DNA of 64,000 nucleotides from Microglena sp. YARC (lineage: Eukaryota > Chlorophyta > Chlorophyceae > Chlamydomonadales > Chlamydomonadaceae): contig CM039464.1 in the NCBI GenBank assembly GCA_022414725.1, positions 5,692,333 to 5,756,332 on the forward strand. The letters run 5' to 3'. How positions within the stretch are numbered: the stretch's first letter is position 1; the number at the start of each line of letters is the position of its first letter. The notes under the pieces were generated by a model. It had not been told where the DNA came from. It ran no database searches and saw nothing but the letters and a program-made list of their open reading frames with translations. Both the position numbers and the translations under genes were made by a program. This document shows positions 21,631 through 31,683 of the stretch, piece after piece.

Positions 21631-22293
21631 ATGGAGGAAACTATGAAGTCGGTGATCTCAACAGAAAACAACAACCACATTCTGAAACGTGTCAAATGTG
21701 GAGAGCACAAATGGAACTGGGACAACTTGAGTTTGAACACAGGACTAACGTGGGACATTATACAAGATAACCCAGACAAACCATGGGATTGGTATTATAT
21801 TAGTAGGAACACCGGTATCACTTGGGACAACATACAATCCAAACCCGACAAACCATGGGATTGGTTTACCTTGAGTAAAAAACCCAGTATCACGAGGGAC
21901 ATTATCTTAAGTAACCCAGACAAATCATGGGACTGGTCTTTACTGAGCACAAACCCCGACATCACCTGGGGCATTCTACAAGATAACCCCGACAAACCAT
22001 GGAATTGGGACTGGATTAGCACAATCAGTAACATCACATGGGACACTAAACTAGGTAAAACAGGCATTCCTTGGAGTATTATATTAGCTAACCCAGACAA
22101 ACCATGGGACTGGAGATATTTAAGCAGAAACCCAAGTATCACTTGGGAGATTATACAATTACAACCAGACAAACCGTGGGATTGGTCATGGATAAGCAGA
22201 AACCCTATTATCACATGGGATATTGTTAATAATAACCCGGACAAACCATGGAATTGGTATTACTTGAGCATAAACCCTAGTATGTTATTATAA
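21631..22293 (+). CDS. W-repeat protein, short form, 220 aa
   Basis: The N-terminus KSVISTENNNHILKRVKCGE and about nine repeats are intact. One repeat is degenerate (WDTKLGKTGIPWSIILANPD). The protein ends NPSMLL without the IQ-like tail; the same NPSML(L) precedes the tail in longer paralogues, so the gene is 3'-truncated. A stray GGGACATTGGATTGGGG lies just after the stop. Confidence 0.75.
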   Translation: MEETMKSVISTENNNHILKRVKCGEHKWNWDNLSLNTGLTWDIIQDNPDKPWDWYYISRNTGITWDNIQSKPDKPWDWFTLSKKPSITRDIILSNPDKSWDWSLLSTNPDITWGILQDNPDKPWNWDWISTISNITWDTKLGKTGIPWSIILANPDKPWDWRYLSRNPSITWEIIQLQPDKPWDWSWISRNPIITWDIVNNNPDKPWNWYYLSINPSMLL

Positions 22294-22330
22294 AAATAAT
22301 TGATCTAGTTATGGGACATTGGATTGGGGT

Positions 22331-22412
22331 TTAAGGAAAAAACATGCACAATATTAAAAAAATTATAATTAAAAAATCGTCGCGTACAAACAACGAACAA
22401 CAATGAACTTTT
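22331..22412 (+). repeat. Relic of T5orf172 5' leader
   Basis: This stretch has GGTTTAAGGAAAAAACATGC, then a short ATG frame and AAAAAATCGTCGCGTACAAA. It is about 85 percent identical by eye to 3446-3545, the leader and first codons of the T5orf172 gene. The start ATG and basic N-terminal codons are kept, but the coding region stops at once. Confidence 0.6.
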
Positions 22413-22436
22413 AGAATTATTGACAGACATATAACT

Positions 22437-23711
22437 ATGAAGTCGGTGATCTCAACAGAAATAAACAGACACGTATTGAACCGCGTCAAATGCGCTGAAC
22501 ACAATTGGAACTGGAACAATTTGAGCTCGAACAAATGTTTAACGTGGGATATTGTACAAGCCTATCCAGACAAACCATGGAACTGGTTTATATTAAGCAG
22601 AAACCCTATTATCACATGGGAAATCATTCAAGCTAACCCAGACAAAACATGGGATTGGTTTATATTAAGCAGAAACCCCAACATCACGTGGAAAATCATT
22701 CAAGCCAACCCAGACAAAACATGGGATTGGAAAAGATTAAGCAAAAACCCAAATATCACATGGGATATTGTACAAGCTAACCCAGATAAACATTGGGACT
22801 GGAACACATTGAGTACAAACCCTAACATCACATGGGATATCGTAGTAGATAACCCGAACAAACCATGGGACTGGTTTGGATTGAGCATTAATACAAATAT
22901 CACGTTTGACATTGTCAAAGCTAACACAGACATACCATGGAATTGGTACGCAATTAGTCAGAATCACAACACCACGTTTGACATTGTCAAAGCTAACCCA
23001 GACAAACCATGGAATTGGTACGCAATTAGTCAGAACCACAACACCACGTTTGACATTGTCAATGCTAACCCAGACAAACAATGGACCTGGAGTATATTAA
23101 GCAATAAACAAAACAACACATGGGACATTGTACAAGCTAACCCGGACAAACCATGGAACTGGTATTACATTAGCGCAAACCCCAACATCACGTGGGAAAA
23201 CATTCAAGCTAACCCAGACAAACCATGGGACTGGAGTATATTAAGCATGAAACAAAACATCACGTGGGAAATCATTCAAGCTAACCCAGACAAAACATGG
23301 GACTGGTACTACATTAGCGCAAACCCCAACGTCGATTGGGAGATTGTCAAGAATAACCCAGACAAAACATGGAACTGGACTTGGAACAGATATGTAATTA
23401 GTGGGAACCACAACATCACGTGGGACATTGTACAAGATAACCTAGACAAACCATGGGACTGGATTTACCTCAGTGGAAACCCCAACATCACATGGGAGAA
23501 TGTGCAAGATAACCCAGACGAAACATGGGATTGGAGTGGGTTGAGCAAAAACCCTAGCATGTTACTATCTATCCAAGATATTTGGAATATAGTAAGAAGG
23601 CGGAGAGCAGCAACAACTATACAAAAAACATGGAGACATGTCAATACAAACCCAAAACACCCAATTTGCAAACGGAGAATCTTACACGAATATAATGAAC
23701 TTGTTGAGTGA
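22437..23711 (+). CDS. W-repeat protein with IQ-like tail, 424 aa
   Basis: This is the longest intact member: family N-terminus (MKSVISTEINRHVLNRVKCA), about 16 repeats, and a tail RRRAATTIQKTWRHVNTNP ending EYNELVE. Two adjacent repeats near 22940-23060 are nearly identical at DNA level. The ATG 22437 is the family start. It can serve as the reference sequence for the broken paralogues at 10124 and 12002. Confidence 0.85.
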   Translation: MKSVISTEINRHVLNRVKCAEHNWNWNNLSSNKCLTWDIVQAYPDKPWNWFILSRNPIITWEIIQANPDKTWDWFILSRNPNITWKIIQANPDKTWDWKRLSKNPNITWDIVQANPDKHWDWNTLSTNPNITWDIVVDNPNKPWDWFGLSINTNITFDIVKANTDIPWNWYAISQNHNTTFDIVKANPDKPWNWYAISQNHNTTFDIVNANPDKQWTWSILSNKQNNTWDIVQANPDKPWNWYYISANPNITWENIQANPDKPWDWSILSMKQNITWEIIQANPDKTWDWYYISANPNVDWEIVKNNPDKTWNWTWNRYVISGNHNITWDIVQDNLDKPWDWIYLSGNPNITWENVQDNPDETWDWSGLSKNPSMLLSIQDIWNIVRRRRAATTIQKTWRHVNTNPKHPICKRRILHEYNELVE

Positions 23712-23794
23712 ATGCGCATTTCCATATTCGTTTCATTCATTTAGACACATAAAACGTGTTCATTTTTAGTTATTTTATATATTCGAGAAATAAG

Positions 23795-24055
23795 ATGTAC
23801 GTAAGCGCAAAAATTGAACGACGAGACAGGACTGTTAGTGATAATGTAGCATTAAAACAAGAGTACGATGTGTCCATAAAACACAGGCCATTTGTAGGGG
23901 ACAATATACGCGTCATTGCAGGACCATACAAAGACTATGACGTACATGATGTTTACACGGTAGAACTGTTGTCTCCACCAATCGGATGCAATATGCCATA
24001 TTATAACAACTGCGATGGATCCATGTGGGAATACGTAACAATATCAATTGACTGA
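23795..24055 (+). CDS. Hypothetical protein, 86 aa
   Basis: The short beta-rich protein contains VSIKHRPFVGDNIRVIAGPY and YTVELLSPPIGCNMPYYNN. I chose ATG 23795; the frame is open further upstream without a better start. It stands 84 bases after the W-repeat gene and just before the methyltransferase on the same strand. No family recognised. Confidence 0.5.
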   Translation: MYVSAKIERRDRTVSDNVALKQEYDVSIKHRPFVGDNIRVIAGPYKDYDVHDVYTVELLSPPIGCNMPYYNNCDGSMWEYVTISID

Positions 24056-24107
24056 CATTATGGTGTAGGAGAATAGTTTTATTTTTGTGTTTTAATATAT
24101 TAATACA

Positions 24108-25150
24108 ATGCGGTATTTTTCATTATTTAGTGGTATTGGTGGGTTTGAAGTAGCGATTCATAAACAGTATGGGAAAAAAGCCGTATGTGTTGGATATTCT
24201 GAAATATCAAAACCGGCAATCTCGGAATATCAGAGACATTATCCTAGTCACAGGAATTTAGGTGATATCAATAATTTTACGAAGAAAGATATAACTGATT
24301 TGGGACAAATAGACTTGTTAGTCGGAGGATTTCCATGCAACGATCTAAGCAGTGCTAAGTTTACAAACAGACGTGGTCTTGATGGGTCTAAATCTGGACT
24401 TTTCTGGGTCATGCTTAAAGTTATAAAATGGTTTCTCGTGAAAAATCCTAATTTGAAAATAATCGTTGAGAATAATGCATCAATGGCTCATAAATGGCGA
24501 GATATAATTACATTGGAATTGTCTAAAGTGTTTAAAAAAAACGTTTTTTACAACTACTTTGATAGTAGTCAATGGGTCATACAACGCCGTCGCCATTATT
24601 ATTGGACTCTATCCCCTATCCCTGTGTATTCAGGGCCACGAATTCAGACCATGCGCGACATTTTGGTTCCTTTCAGTCAGGCGAAAGGACATATATTATC
24701 AGATAAAGCAATTGGTTATTTGAACAGTAGTCCTACTTATTTGCAAATAAAAAATGGTTTTGTAATTACAGTAAAACTTGACACCGCGAATAAACAAAAA
24801 GAAAAAGCACCCACAAAGGGTTAAGAAAAGTTGTTGTAAAAAAGCACAATAATGTGTATTACAAAGTCCCGATCCTTTACGGAACCCGTTTATGTGATCG
24901 TGGTTCATCTACATTGGACTCGTATATACGATGTATTGACACGAATAGACAGAACGCGTTTATATTGGATTATAGAGTGTGTCAAAAAAATAAGTATTTC
25001 ATACCTCGATATTTTACAAAGACAGAGATAAATAAGCTTTTTTATTTTCCAGACAACTATATTTTACATGATAAATATAGCATATACATGAGAATATATG
25101 GGATGACGGTTGTGCCTGTTGTTATTTCGTACATTTTAAACCATATCTAA
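24108..25150 (+). pseudogene. C5-cytosine DNA methyltransferase, one frameshift
   Basis: The first frame (24108-24824) has motif I FSLFSGIGGFE (residues 4-14), motif IV GGFPCNDLS with the catalytic Cys77, motif VI ENN (121-123, in place of ENV) and motif VIII QRRRHYYW (159-166). A second frame (to 25150) supplies the C-terminal motifs IX-X: YFTKTEINKLFYFPDNY and YGMTVVPVVISYIL. The frames join in the A-rich tract near 24795-24810, so a homopolymer indel explains the break. The enzyme would methylate cytosine in viral or host DNA; the target recognition part is short, as in DNMT3-like or phage enzymes. Confidence 0.8.
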
Positions 25151-25308
25151 ATATTCATATACTCTCTGATACAATTACGCAGTTCGTATTTGTTGTTTTT
25201 CTTTTCAATTATTTTTAATCTACTATGCGTTTCGTTCCATGTTGTATAATGTTTCATGCATAATGTTCCTGTTGTACTTGCTTGTTTCAGTTCGGTTTCT
25301 GATAGTGG
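25151..25308. other. Intergenic
   Basis: A short A/T-rich convergent gap between the methyltransferase and the helicase gene; no feature seen. Confidence 0.5.
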
Positions 25309-26925
25309 TTAAAAACCATTTTCCATATATATATTGATCATTTTGTGAATAATTGTATTCATCTTCATATATGTTCTTCTCACGTTTTGTAGTCTTTCTT
25401 GTGTATCTGATTGGTCATCGTCATTGACATTGTCATCATTCACATCTTGTTTCCACTCAGCGTCTCTGACTACTTGATCACCCATCATAGTAGCGTGAGA
25501 CGTCAACTGGGTACCATTTTTAGTCGTCTTTATGCCATTGCCTTTGTACTCGGGTACCTTGGCATAGTCAAAACCATTTTTCCAAAGGTTTACATAATTA
25601 ACTACAGAGTCCTTATTCGTGTAAATCTGAATCTAATCAAGGAACTGCAACTTGTTGTGGCCACATGCTCGTCCAATTAAACTCTGTGATAAAGTGCTGT
25701 CACAAGGACTTTTAGTGTTCCTGTCAACCAAAAGACCGACATGGTCAATCGTCATCGTTTGAGCAACACGAAATAGTTCTTTAAGGATGAAAATTATATG
25801 ATTCTTAGGCTGCTCCTTGAGAATTTCTTCGTTCGTCATTCTTTCCATCTTCTCCTTGGAGATGCTCTTATCTGCAAAGACTTTGTAATTCCGAGACTCA
25901 AAGTAGTCTCTGATCGTATTCTGAGAATCCCATTTGACAATCTGAACTTTCACATCGAGCTTCTGAATCGACTTTTTAAGAAGATTAATTGAGTTCTCAA
26001 TGTTGGCATTCTTTGTGTCCGTTGGGAATCTGATCATATGATACTTTGACTCCTTGTACTCTGATATACGTCTGATAATCGCGCGGTGAAACATGCGACC
26101 ATTTTCGTCTCTCTCATTCATTCCGTATGCTTGGTGAACTCGACCTTGCTCCAAAAAATGTTTATGCCAAACATATGTAGGGACAGAGTCAGGATGCGCA
26201 ATGACTGTACGATATCGTTTCTCCTCCCAATTCTGTTCCATAGTCTCTTTGACAGCATCAGGAGTCGCAGAAACTAGCAAGAACTTTACCTTTTTGGAAT
26301 GCAGGAATTCAAAGAGCTCCTTTTGCAAAACTTTGCGATCTTCGTGATCTGGGTGGAATTCACGAAGCGTATTAAAAATGACATTGTTCAATTTTGTGCC
26401 TACATGGACTTCGTCAATCACAATGAGAGCGTTGTATTCTGAAAGAACAGCTTCTTTAAGCCTTTTGACGTTCTCCTTTCTCATCACGTCTTTATTATGC
26501 CAAACATTCCTTGCCATACAGGGTAAAACACGTTGTTTTGTCTGATCCTTCCATGAGTTAGAATTGAGACCGGTGATTACAAAGACGTAAGGATAGGGGA
26601 CAAAATATAGAGCGGCGGGATGGGTCATCAGATTATAAGCAGTCCAGAAAACGGTCGACGTCTTTCCCATTTGTGTACACGCGAGTAACAGCACAGAAGT
26701 GACGTCGTCGTCATATAGTTCGCCGATGATTTTCTGTGCTGTTTCGTTTGCGTTTTGGTACTTTGGAAATTTAGACATGCATTGTTTCAGTTCATGATCG
26801 ATTTGCTCACGAATGTCCCCGCAAATGTTTGCACTGTTATACATGAGCTTATCAGCATGGATCTGTTCAATTGCGTAAGCCATCGTATTTACATTGGAAA
26901 CATTTCCATTATATTTCATTTTCAT
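25309..26925 (-). pseudogene. SF2 helicase with in-frame TAG
   Basis: The main frame (25633-26925, 430 residues) has Walker A CTQMGKTS (83-90), DEVH (171-174), motif III SATP (219-222) and motif VI QSLIGRACG near its end. It is thus a DEAD/DEAH-like SF2 helicase or nucleic-acid-dependent ATPase. TAG at 25633-25635 ends it, but the same frame stays open for about 108 further codons to 25309 (YTNKDSVVNYVNLWKNGF, then an acidic segment). A single CAG-to-TAG change could explain this. The core is complete, so a shortened product may still work. Confidence 0.75.
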
Positions 26926-26927
26926 TT

Positions 26928-27311
26928 TTATATGGGTTTATTGTAGGTAAATTGTATTTGGTTATGGACATTACTACCTGGGAGGGAAGCCACTAGTCGT
27001 TTTAATATTCCTTTATCAATGTCGTTATCGATCAACAAACATTTGAAGTGCTGAACCCGTTCGACTGGACAATACAAGGCCAGAAGATGTAACTGAGATA
27101 GCCCGTATGTCGCCCCCTTGTAAAAGGATACACACTCGTGGTCAGGTGTTATTGGCTCAGTATGAGGTTTGATATCATTATTGAATTCTGTGATAGTATT
27201 GTTTACAAGTTGTACCCAATTACACGAGTCAATTGTCATTGCGGACCGTGCTATATCCTCCATTTCATTGCGCCTTGGGTTTACCCAGGTTGGTGGAAAA
27301 AGAGACTGCAT
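26928..27311 (-). CDS. Hypothetical protein, 127 aa
   Basis: The start is MQSLFPPTWVNPRRNEME. The middle (GATYGLSQLHLLALYCPVER) is hydrophobic and may be helical. It ends two bases before the helicase start on the same strand, so the two genes could be co-transcribed. The last codons lie in a repeat (ATGGGTTTATTGTAGGTAAA) that recurs at 28408-28427. I recognise no family. Confidence 0.5.
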   Translation of the reverse strand: MQSLFPPTWVNPRRNEMEDIARSAMTIDSCNWVQLVNNTITEFNNDIKPHTEPITPDHECVSFYKGATYGLSQLHLLALYCPVERVQHFKCLLIDNDIDKGILKRLVASLPGSNVHNQIQFTYNKPI

Positions 27312-27459
27312 TTCTGATACTTACTATTATTGTTCATAACTATTCAGAGATTTTACACACACTCGACAGAACACTTAATATACGTGAGATGATATATATT
27401 TTTATTTATTTTCTGTTTTCCATTGTGTTTTCCCTTGTTGTATACTTTCTGACTGTAAA

Positions 27460-27490
27460 GAAAAAAATTGAAATGGTCATAAAAGGGACC
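27460..27490 (+). promoter_or_regulatory. Early-type promoter block
   Basis: AAAAAAATTGAAATGGTCAT is followed by AAAAGGGACCGATAC, 58-88 bases before ATG 27548. It is the best-conserved copy of the block. A 47-codon frame with a hydrophobic start overlaps it (27389-27532) and is probably not a gene. Confidence 0.75.
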
Positions 27491-27547
27491 GATACTTTAT
27501 ACAAATCACTCACAACACTCTCTAATCCGTAAAACAAAGCAAACAAT

Positions 27548-28157
27548 ATGTCTCTGTCTGTCACAGATCAGGTCGTTGCGATTCTTCCATTACACATTAT
27601 TGACAAGGTCGTCTACTTGGCCAGCAAGGGTAACTGCCGCGATTACAGCAAGAACAAGCTCGTATGTAAGGAGATCAACACAACTACTCCATACGAGTAC
27701 GAGTTTGCCGACTGATGACGTTGATGACTTTTTCGATTATTCTGTGCACACTCAGTTCCCCACCTGCACGCTTGGTCAGCTGAAGAACCCCAAAACCGAT
27801 ACAGAGATTGCGTTCTCCAAGCAGTTCTCAACATTCTACGACACTCAGTTCGAGAAGAATGTAGAATTTCTCAGAACTGAGGTCGAGGAACTGACTTCTG
27901 CTGTAGACAGAGCCAAGTGGTCTACCTTTTGGGTCTACAAAATGATGATCTGCAAGCTTGTCCACGACAGTATAGACGTGTTCTACGATGACTATAACAT
28001 TTCCGAACACTTTTCTGATTCCGACTCTCTGTGTAGCGTCAAGGAGAAGCTCCGTTTATACATCTCAGCCCATAAGCTGGATACGTATACCCATCGCTCA
28101 AGAGACAATCTGTCTATCACCAGCCTCGAGCGATACAACATGTGTACTTACAGGTAG
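27548..28157 (+). pseudogene. Hypothetical protein, one frameshift
   Basis: The start MSLSVTDQVVAILPLHIIDK has the hydrophobic pattern of an F-box-like helix, followed by GNCRDYSKNKLVCKEIN. That frame ends in TGA near 27713. Coding continues one frame over with DDVDDFFDYSVHTQFPTC to CTYR at 28157. One missing base near 27705 would join them. The downstream part is helical and acidic. The well-formed promoter and gene-end hairpin suggest a real gene with a sequencing indel. Confidence 0.6.
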
Positions 28158-28210
28158 GTGTAGAGTCGTCATGATCATAGTAGATAAGAAAAAAAAAAAA
28201 ACAAAAAAAC

Positions 28211-28236
28211 AAAAAAACAAAGAACACTTGTTTTTT
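28211..28236 (+). terminator. A/T hairpin after 27548 gene
   Basis: AAAAAACAAagaacaCTTGTTTTTT forms a hairpin about 55 bases after the stop and follows a long poly-A tract. Confidence 0.5.
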
Positions 28237-28548
28237 CCCATATTACTTTTGTTGCCATTTTCATTAAGCCCCTCCGAATGTCGTTGACTTTTCCGTGTCT
28301 GTCGTTGTACATGCGATGCCGTTTAGCTATTGTTCTTTTTCCGCATGTTAATTACATTGGTTTCTATCGGTATGGCGGTCGAGTGTCATGAGAACATTGT
28401 TGCCATTTTATATGGGTTTATTGTAGGTAAACTCACAATATAACAATTTATCATATCTCTTTAAGCCATACATACATACACATGATACATTGTTTCGGCA
28501 AATTAAAGGACACGCCATCGCGGGCGGCGTTCATTATTAGTGATTTCA
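28237..28548. other. Intergenic
   Basis: No gene. It holds ATTAAGCCCCTCCGAATGTC at 28264, TATATGGGTTTATTGTAGGT at about 28408 (repeated from 26935) and ATATCTCTTTAAGCC at about 28452, all dispersed words of this genome. Confidence 0.5.
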
Positions 28549-29931
28549 TTAGTTGTTAGCCTGGTCGACCCACCGTTGTATTAGGTTAGGGACATTACTA
28601 TAATATTGCACATAACTGCCTTTTTTGTTTTTCGCAGTAGGCTTATTCACAACCCTAGTGATATATCGCTCTTGCTTACTAGGCACACGTACATTTTCAA
28701 ACATAAATTGTTGCATTTTTATATGGCGGGGAGTGGGTATTATATATGTACTCCCAAAAGTAACGACTTCCAATAACTTCAACTGGGGTTCATCAGTCAA
28801 ATATTTAGTAATATTTTCGACAACCATTGACACTATCTCGCCACCAGTTGAATGACCCATCAACATCACTCTATGACCGGAATTCAAATACGCCATTATC
28901 TTATAACGCAAACCGAGAAGAAACATACCATTCTTACTAGGTTTCATATAAATCGCATTCTGAAACATAGCAGTCAAAGAAACGTCACATGTATCATGCA
29001 CATCTATCCCAAAGTCTTTGGGACCTACTATGTCGAACAATGCCTTTGACTTGCAAGTTCGGCCAGATTCATGAACGAAAAACAACTTGTCGCGCTTAGG
29101 ACCAACGCCTTCTATTTCATCTAGCAAAGAAGCGTACACAGACTGATCCAACATTCTTACCCTGTTTGTAACGATATACATCGCCAAACGAGAATATATA
29201 TGGGTAGCTATTCCAGTGACAACATCATAATGGCGCAAGGCCTTCATCTTCTTATTGAACAAAAATATTTTGTCAGTACTGAATGTCAACAACACATCCC
29301 GCTTGTGAATCGGCCAGTTTAGAACGGTAGAATACACCCTATATATATCAATAACGTCTTTTTGAGTAGGTGCAGTAGTAGGTATGTCATCATCGTCATC
29401 ATCGTCATATCTGGTACCCGATACAGAACGCACGACACTAGCTTTAGCGGTCTTCTCATTTACCTTAGCGGTCTTCTTGCTAGCTTTAGCGGTCTTCTCA
29501 GTTGATTTAGGGGACTTGAAAGTTACTTTAGCGGTCTTATCACTTACCTTAGGGGATTTCAAAAGTACTTTAGCGGTCTTCTCACTTGCTTCAGGGGACT
29601 TATCACTTGATTTAGGGGACTTATCACTTGATTTAGGAGTCTTCTCACTTGCTTTAAGGGACTTATCACTTGAATTAGGAGTCTTCTCACTTGCTTTAGC
29701 GGTCTTCTCACTTGATTTAGGGGATTTAGCAGTCTTCTCACTTGATTTAGGGGATTCTAAAAGTACTTTAGCGGTATTATTAGCATTTGATGCTGTCCGG
29801 ACGGCATCTGCTTGTTTCGTTTTTGTTGGTTGTAACGGAACCAGTCTGCGCGGTTTAGGTAAAATACCAGGATGTTTTTGTGTATGTCGGTTAGGGACAT
29901 AATTCGCTTCAGACGGATTGTTCATATACAT
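28549..29931 (-). CDS. Lipase-like alpha/beta hydrolase with repeat N-terminus
   Basis: Residues 55-165 are low-complexity repeats of about ten residues (variants of SPKSSEKTAKA), Lys/Ser-rich and probably disordered. A poly-Asp run (176-182) separates them from a C-terminal lipase domain. There VMLMGHSTGG (356-364) is the class 3 lipase nucleophile elbow with Ser361, preceded by VYASLLDEIEGV and followed by VVTFGSTYIIPTPRHI. It may hydrolyse acyl esters of host lipids. The start MYMNNPSEAN is the first ATG; MNNPS is an alternative. Confidence 0.75.
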   Translation of the reverse strand: MYMNNPSEANYVPNRHTQKHPGILPKPRRLVPLQPTKTKQADAVRTASNANNTAKVLLESPKSSEKTAKSPKSSEKTAKASEKTPNSSDKSLKASEKTPKSSDKSPKSSDKSPEASEKTAKVLLKSPKVSDKTAKVTFKSPKSTEKTAKASKKTAKVNEKTAKASVVRSVSGTRYDDDDDDDIPTTAPTQKDVIDIYRVYSTVLNWPIHKRDVLLTFSTDKIFLFNKKMKALRHYDVVTGIATHIYSRLAMYIVTNRVRMLDQSVYASLLDEIEGVGPKRDKLFFVHESGRTCKSKALFDIVGPKDFGIDVHDTCDVSLTAMFQNAIYMKPSKNGMFLLGLRYKIMAYLNSGHRVMLMGHSTGGEIVSMVVENITKYLTDEPQLKLLEVVTFGSTYIIPTPRHIKMQQFMFENVRVPSKQERYITRVVNKPTAKNKKGSYVQYYSNVPNLIQRWVDQANN

Positions 29932-30191
29932 AATATGCGATTTTTAACTATCGATTGGATAAACACAATAACAAAAACAGCGGTAATACGATATAGTACG
30001 CGTTGTTGATACACAGACATTCAACGACAAGATACATGGCTATACCATCACAACAACAACGTATTTTCACAGATTCTGAAATATGTAACATATACGGGTC
30101 TCTCTTATAATTTGTCGGGGCCACATTTGGTCACATTACACCCAATAGTGTTCATTGGGGGCGGAAACAAGTGTACACGTATGTATATAGC
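29932..30191. other. Intergenic
   Basis: An A/T-rich divergent region between the lipase and the next plus-strand gene; no specific site recognised. Confidence 0.5.
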
Positions 30192-30428
30192 ATGGTAGAG
30201 CACATTATTACATGTAGTGATTTGAAAACAGTAGGTGAGAGGATCGAACACATAGTAAATGAGATGGCTTCTTTGTATGAAGCGACAGGCGTGGAGTATT
30301 TCAAAGCCCATGCATCAGGATGGTCCCAATGGGTGTGGATGTTACAAGATAGCAAGCGCCGAGAGTGGCAGATCACATACACTGGGGATCCTCAGGGGGT
30401 GTGGAATTCACCAAAAGACCGGGTGTAA
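30192..30428 (+). CDS. Small hypothetical protein, 78 aa
   Basis: I start it at ATG 30192 (MVEHIITCSDLKTVGERIEH). The sequence is helical at first, then Trp-rich (GWSQWVWMLQDSKRREWQI). No family recognised; it may be a gene of its own or a fragment. Confidence 0.4.
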   Translation: MVEHIITCSDLKTVGERIEHIVNEMASLYEATGVEYFKAHASGWSQWVWMLQDSKRREWQITYTGDPQGVWNSPKDRV

Positions 30429-30464
30429 TGAGAAAGATAACTGATAACAAAGCAGACGAGCTAT

Positions 30465-30516
30465 ATCATTCTAATACAAAATCATTCTAATACAAAATCA
30501 TTCTAATACAAAATAA
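30465..30516 (+). repeat. 17-bp direct repeat, three copies
   Basis: TCATTCTAATACAAAA occurs three times in a row. A partial copy (ATTCTAATACAAAATG) also stands before the gene at 31448, so the word may belong to an upstream regulatory region. Confidence 0.7.
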
Positions 30517-30557
30517 ATGTAACAGAAATATAATACATTTAAAAAATCGAAAATATA

Positions 30558-31412
30558 ATGATTTCAATTGATATCAAAATCAGTGAGCTAAAAATGTTCT
30601 TACCAAACGATATTATGTGTATTATACAAGAAAAGCTATACAACCAGACATGTCCTTTCTACACCAACAAAGATGTGTTGATAGACGTGAATAATTTTAA
30701 AAAGGAGTTAGGATTGCCATACGATAATTTGAATATTTCAAAACACGATACTATAAGGCGATTGGATCTGAAGAGCAACAATTATGACAATGCTAAAATG
30801 ATTCAACACCACATATTAGTTCACACAAGACAACATATACCCAAATCTTTTATTGAATCTGTTTTACCGTTATCACAAAATGATTATATGTATAACGTTG
30901 TTACCCTATTCAAAAACAAGGGTGTAGGGCTGGAAAAGCATAGCGATATAAATATGGATACTTTTCTGTTCGTACAAAAATATGGAACGTACGAGTGCAA
31001 GAAAGTGGAAACATTAAAGCATTTGAAGTACGGAAATGTAGGAGTATCCCTCCGATGCAGAAGGGACGAGAAATGGGATGAAGGGTTTATGTTCAAGGCG
31101 GGACAAATCATGAACAACACTCCCAATCGTTCTGGGTGGGTCCATTTATTACTTTTGGAAGGTTGTGTTAAATTTATAATATCAAGTCATTCGAGTACGA
31201 GTGATGACGGATCGGAAATGTTGACTCTATTGTCAAATATGTCATATATGCGAGGGGCTATTTATGAAAAGGCGCAAGCATTTGAGTGTTATGGTGACAG
31301 TTATGATAAATACGATGACATATTGGATACATCACATACTAGATCTCTGTCAGATATTGATAACGAAATAAACAACATATTACTAGTAAGATCACTAGCA
31401 TATAAAAAATGA
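30558..31412 (+). CDS. Hypothetical protein with F-box-like start, 284 aa
   Basis: The N-terminus FLPNDIMCIIQEKLYNQ has the LPxDI...I pattern typical of F-box proteins of giant viruses. The rest is unfamiliar: a helical part, then VGVSLRCRRDEKWDEGFMF and a predicted beta segment (VHLLLLEGCVKFIISS). If the F-box is real, it would link a target to the host SCF ubiquitin ligase. Intact, with ATG 30558. Confidence 0.55.
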   Translation: MISIDIKISELKMFLPNDIMCIIQEKLYNQTCPFYTNKDVLIDVNNFKKELGLPYDNLNISKHDTIRRLDLKSNNYDNAKMIQHHILVHTRQHIPKSFIESVLPLSQNDYMYNVVTLFKNKGVGLEKHSDINMDTFLFVQKYGTYECKKVETLKHLKYGNVGVSLRCRRDEKWDEGFMFKAGQIMNNTPNRSGWVHLLLLEGCVKFIISSHSSTSDDGSEMLTLLSNMSYMRGAIYEKAQAFECYGDSYDKYDDILDTSHTRSLSDIDNEINNILLVRSLAYKK

Positions 31413-31447
31413 AAAAAACAATATATCTAACTAGATTCTAATACAAA

Positions 31448-31669
31448 ATGTTAAACAACACCAACTTACCATACTCGGGACGTCGTACATCACATCGTAA
31501 AATACGGACTTGCACAGATAAACCATCAAAACCTATACGAGTTTTTTCAGAATGTATAAAAGTCAATATGAATTTGACCACAATGGTTGATAATAACAAT
31601 TATCATGTTGAACATGAGGACAAAGTGTGGACCGGGTATGTTGTTGTCAAAACAGTAATTATAAATTGA
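31448..31669 (+). CDS. Small hypothetical protein, 73 aa
   Basis: Basic N-terminus (GRRTSHRKIRTCTDKPSKP) and a short hydrophobic C-terminus. It begins 36 bases after the previous gene with a copy of the ATTCTAATACAAAA word upstream. No family. Confidence 0.4.
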   Translation: MLNNTNLPYSGRRTSHRKIRTCTDKPSKPIRVFSECIKVNMNLTTMVDNNNYHVEHEDKVWTGYVVVKTVIIN

Positions 31670-31683
31670 ATTCACTGTCACAA

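Noticed and set aside
27389..27532. Small membrane protein of 47 codons
   Set aside because: Its second half is the early promoter block conserved at other genes, so the frame is likely accidental.
28625..29902. Plus-strand frames opposite the lipase gene, including a 172-residue one
   Set aside because: They mirror the Lys/Ser repeats of the minus-strand gene and have no independent support.
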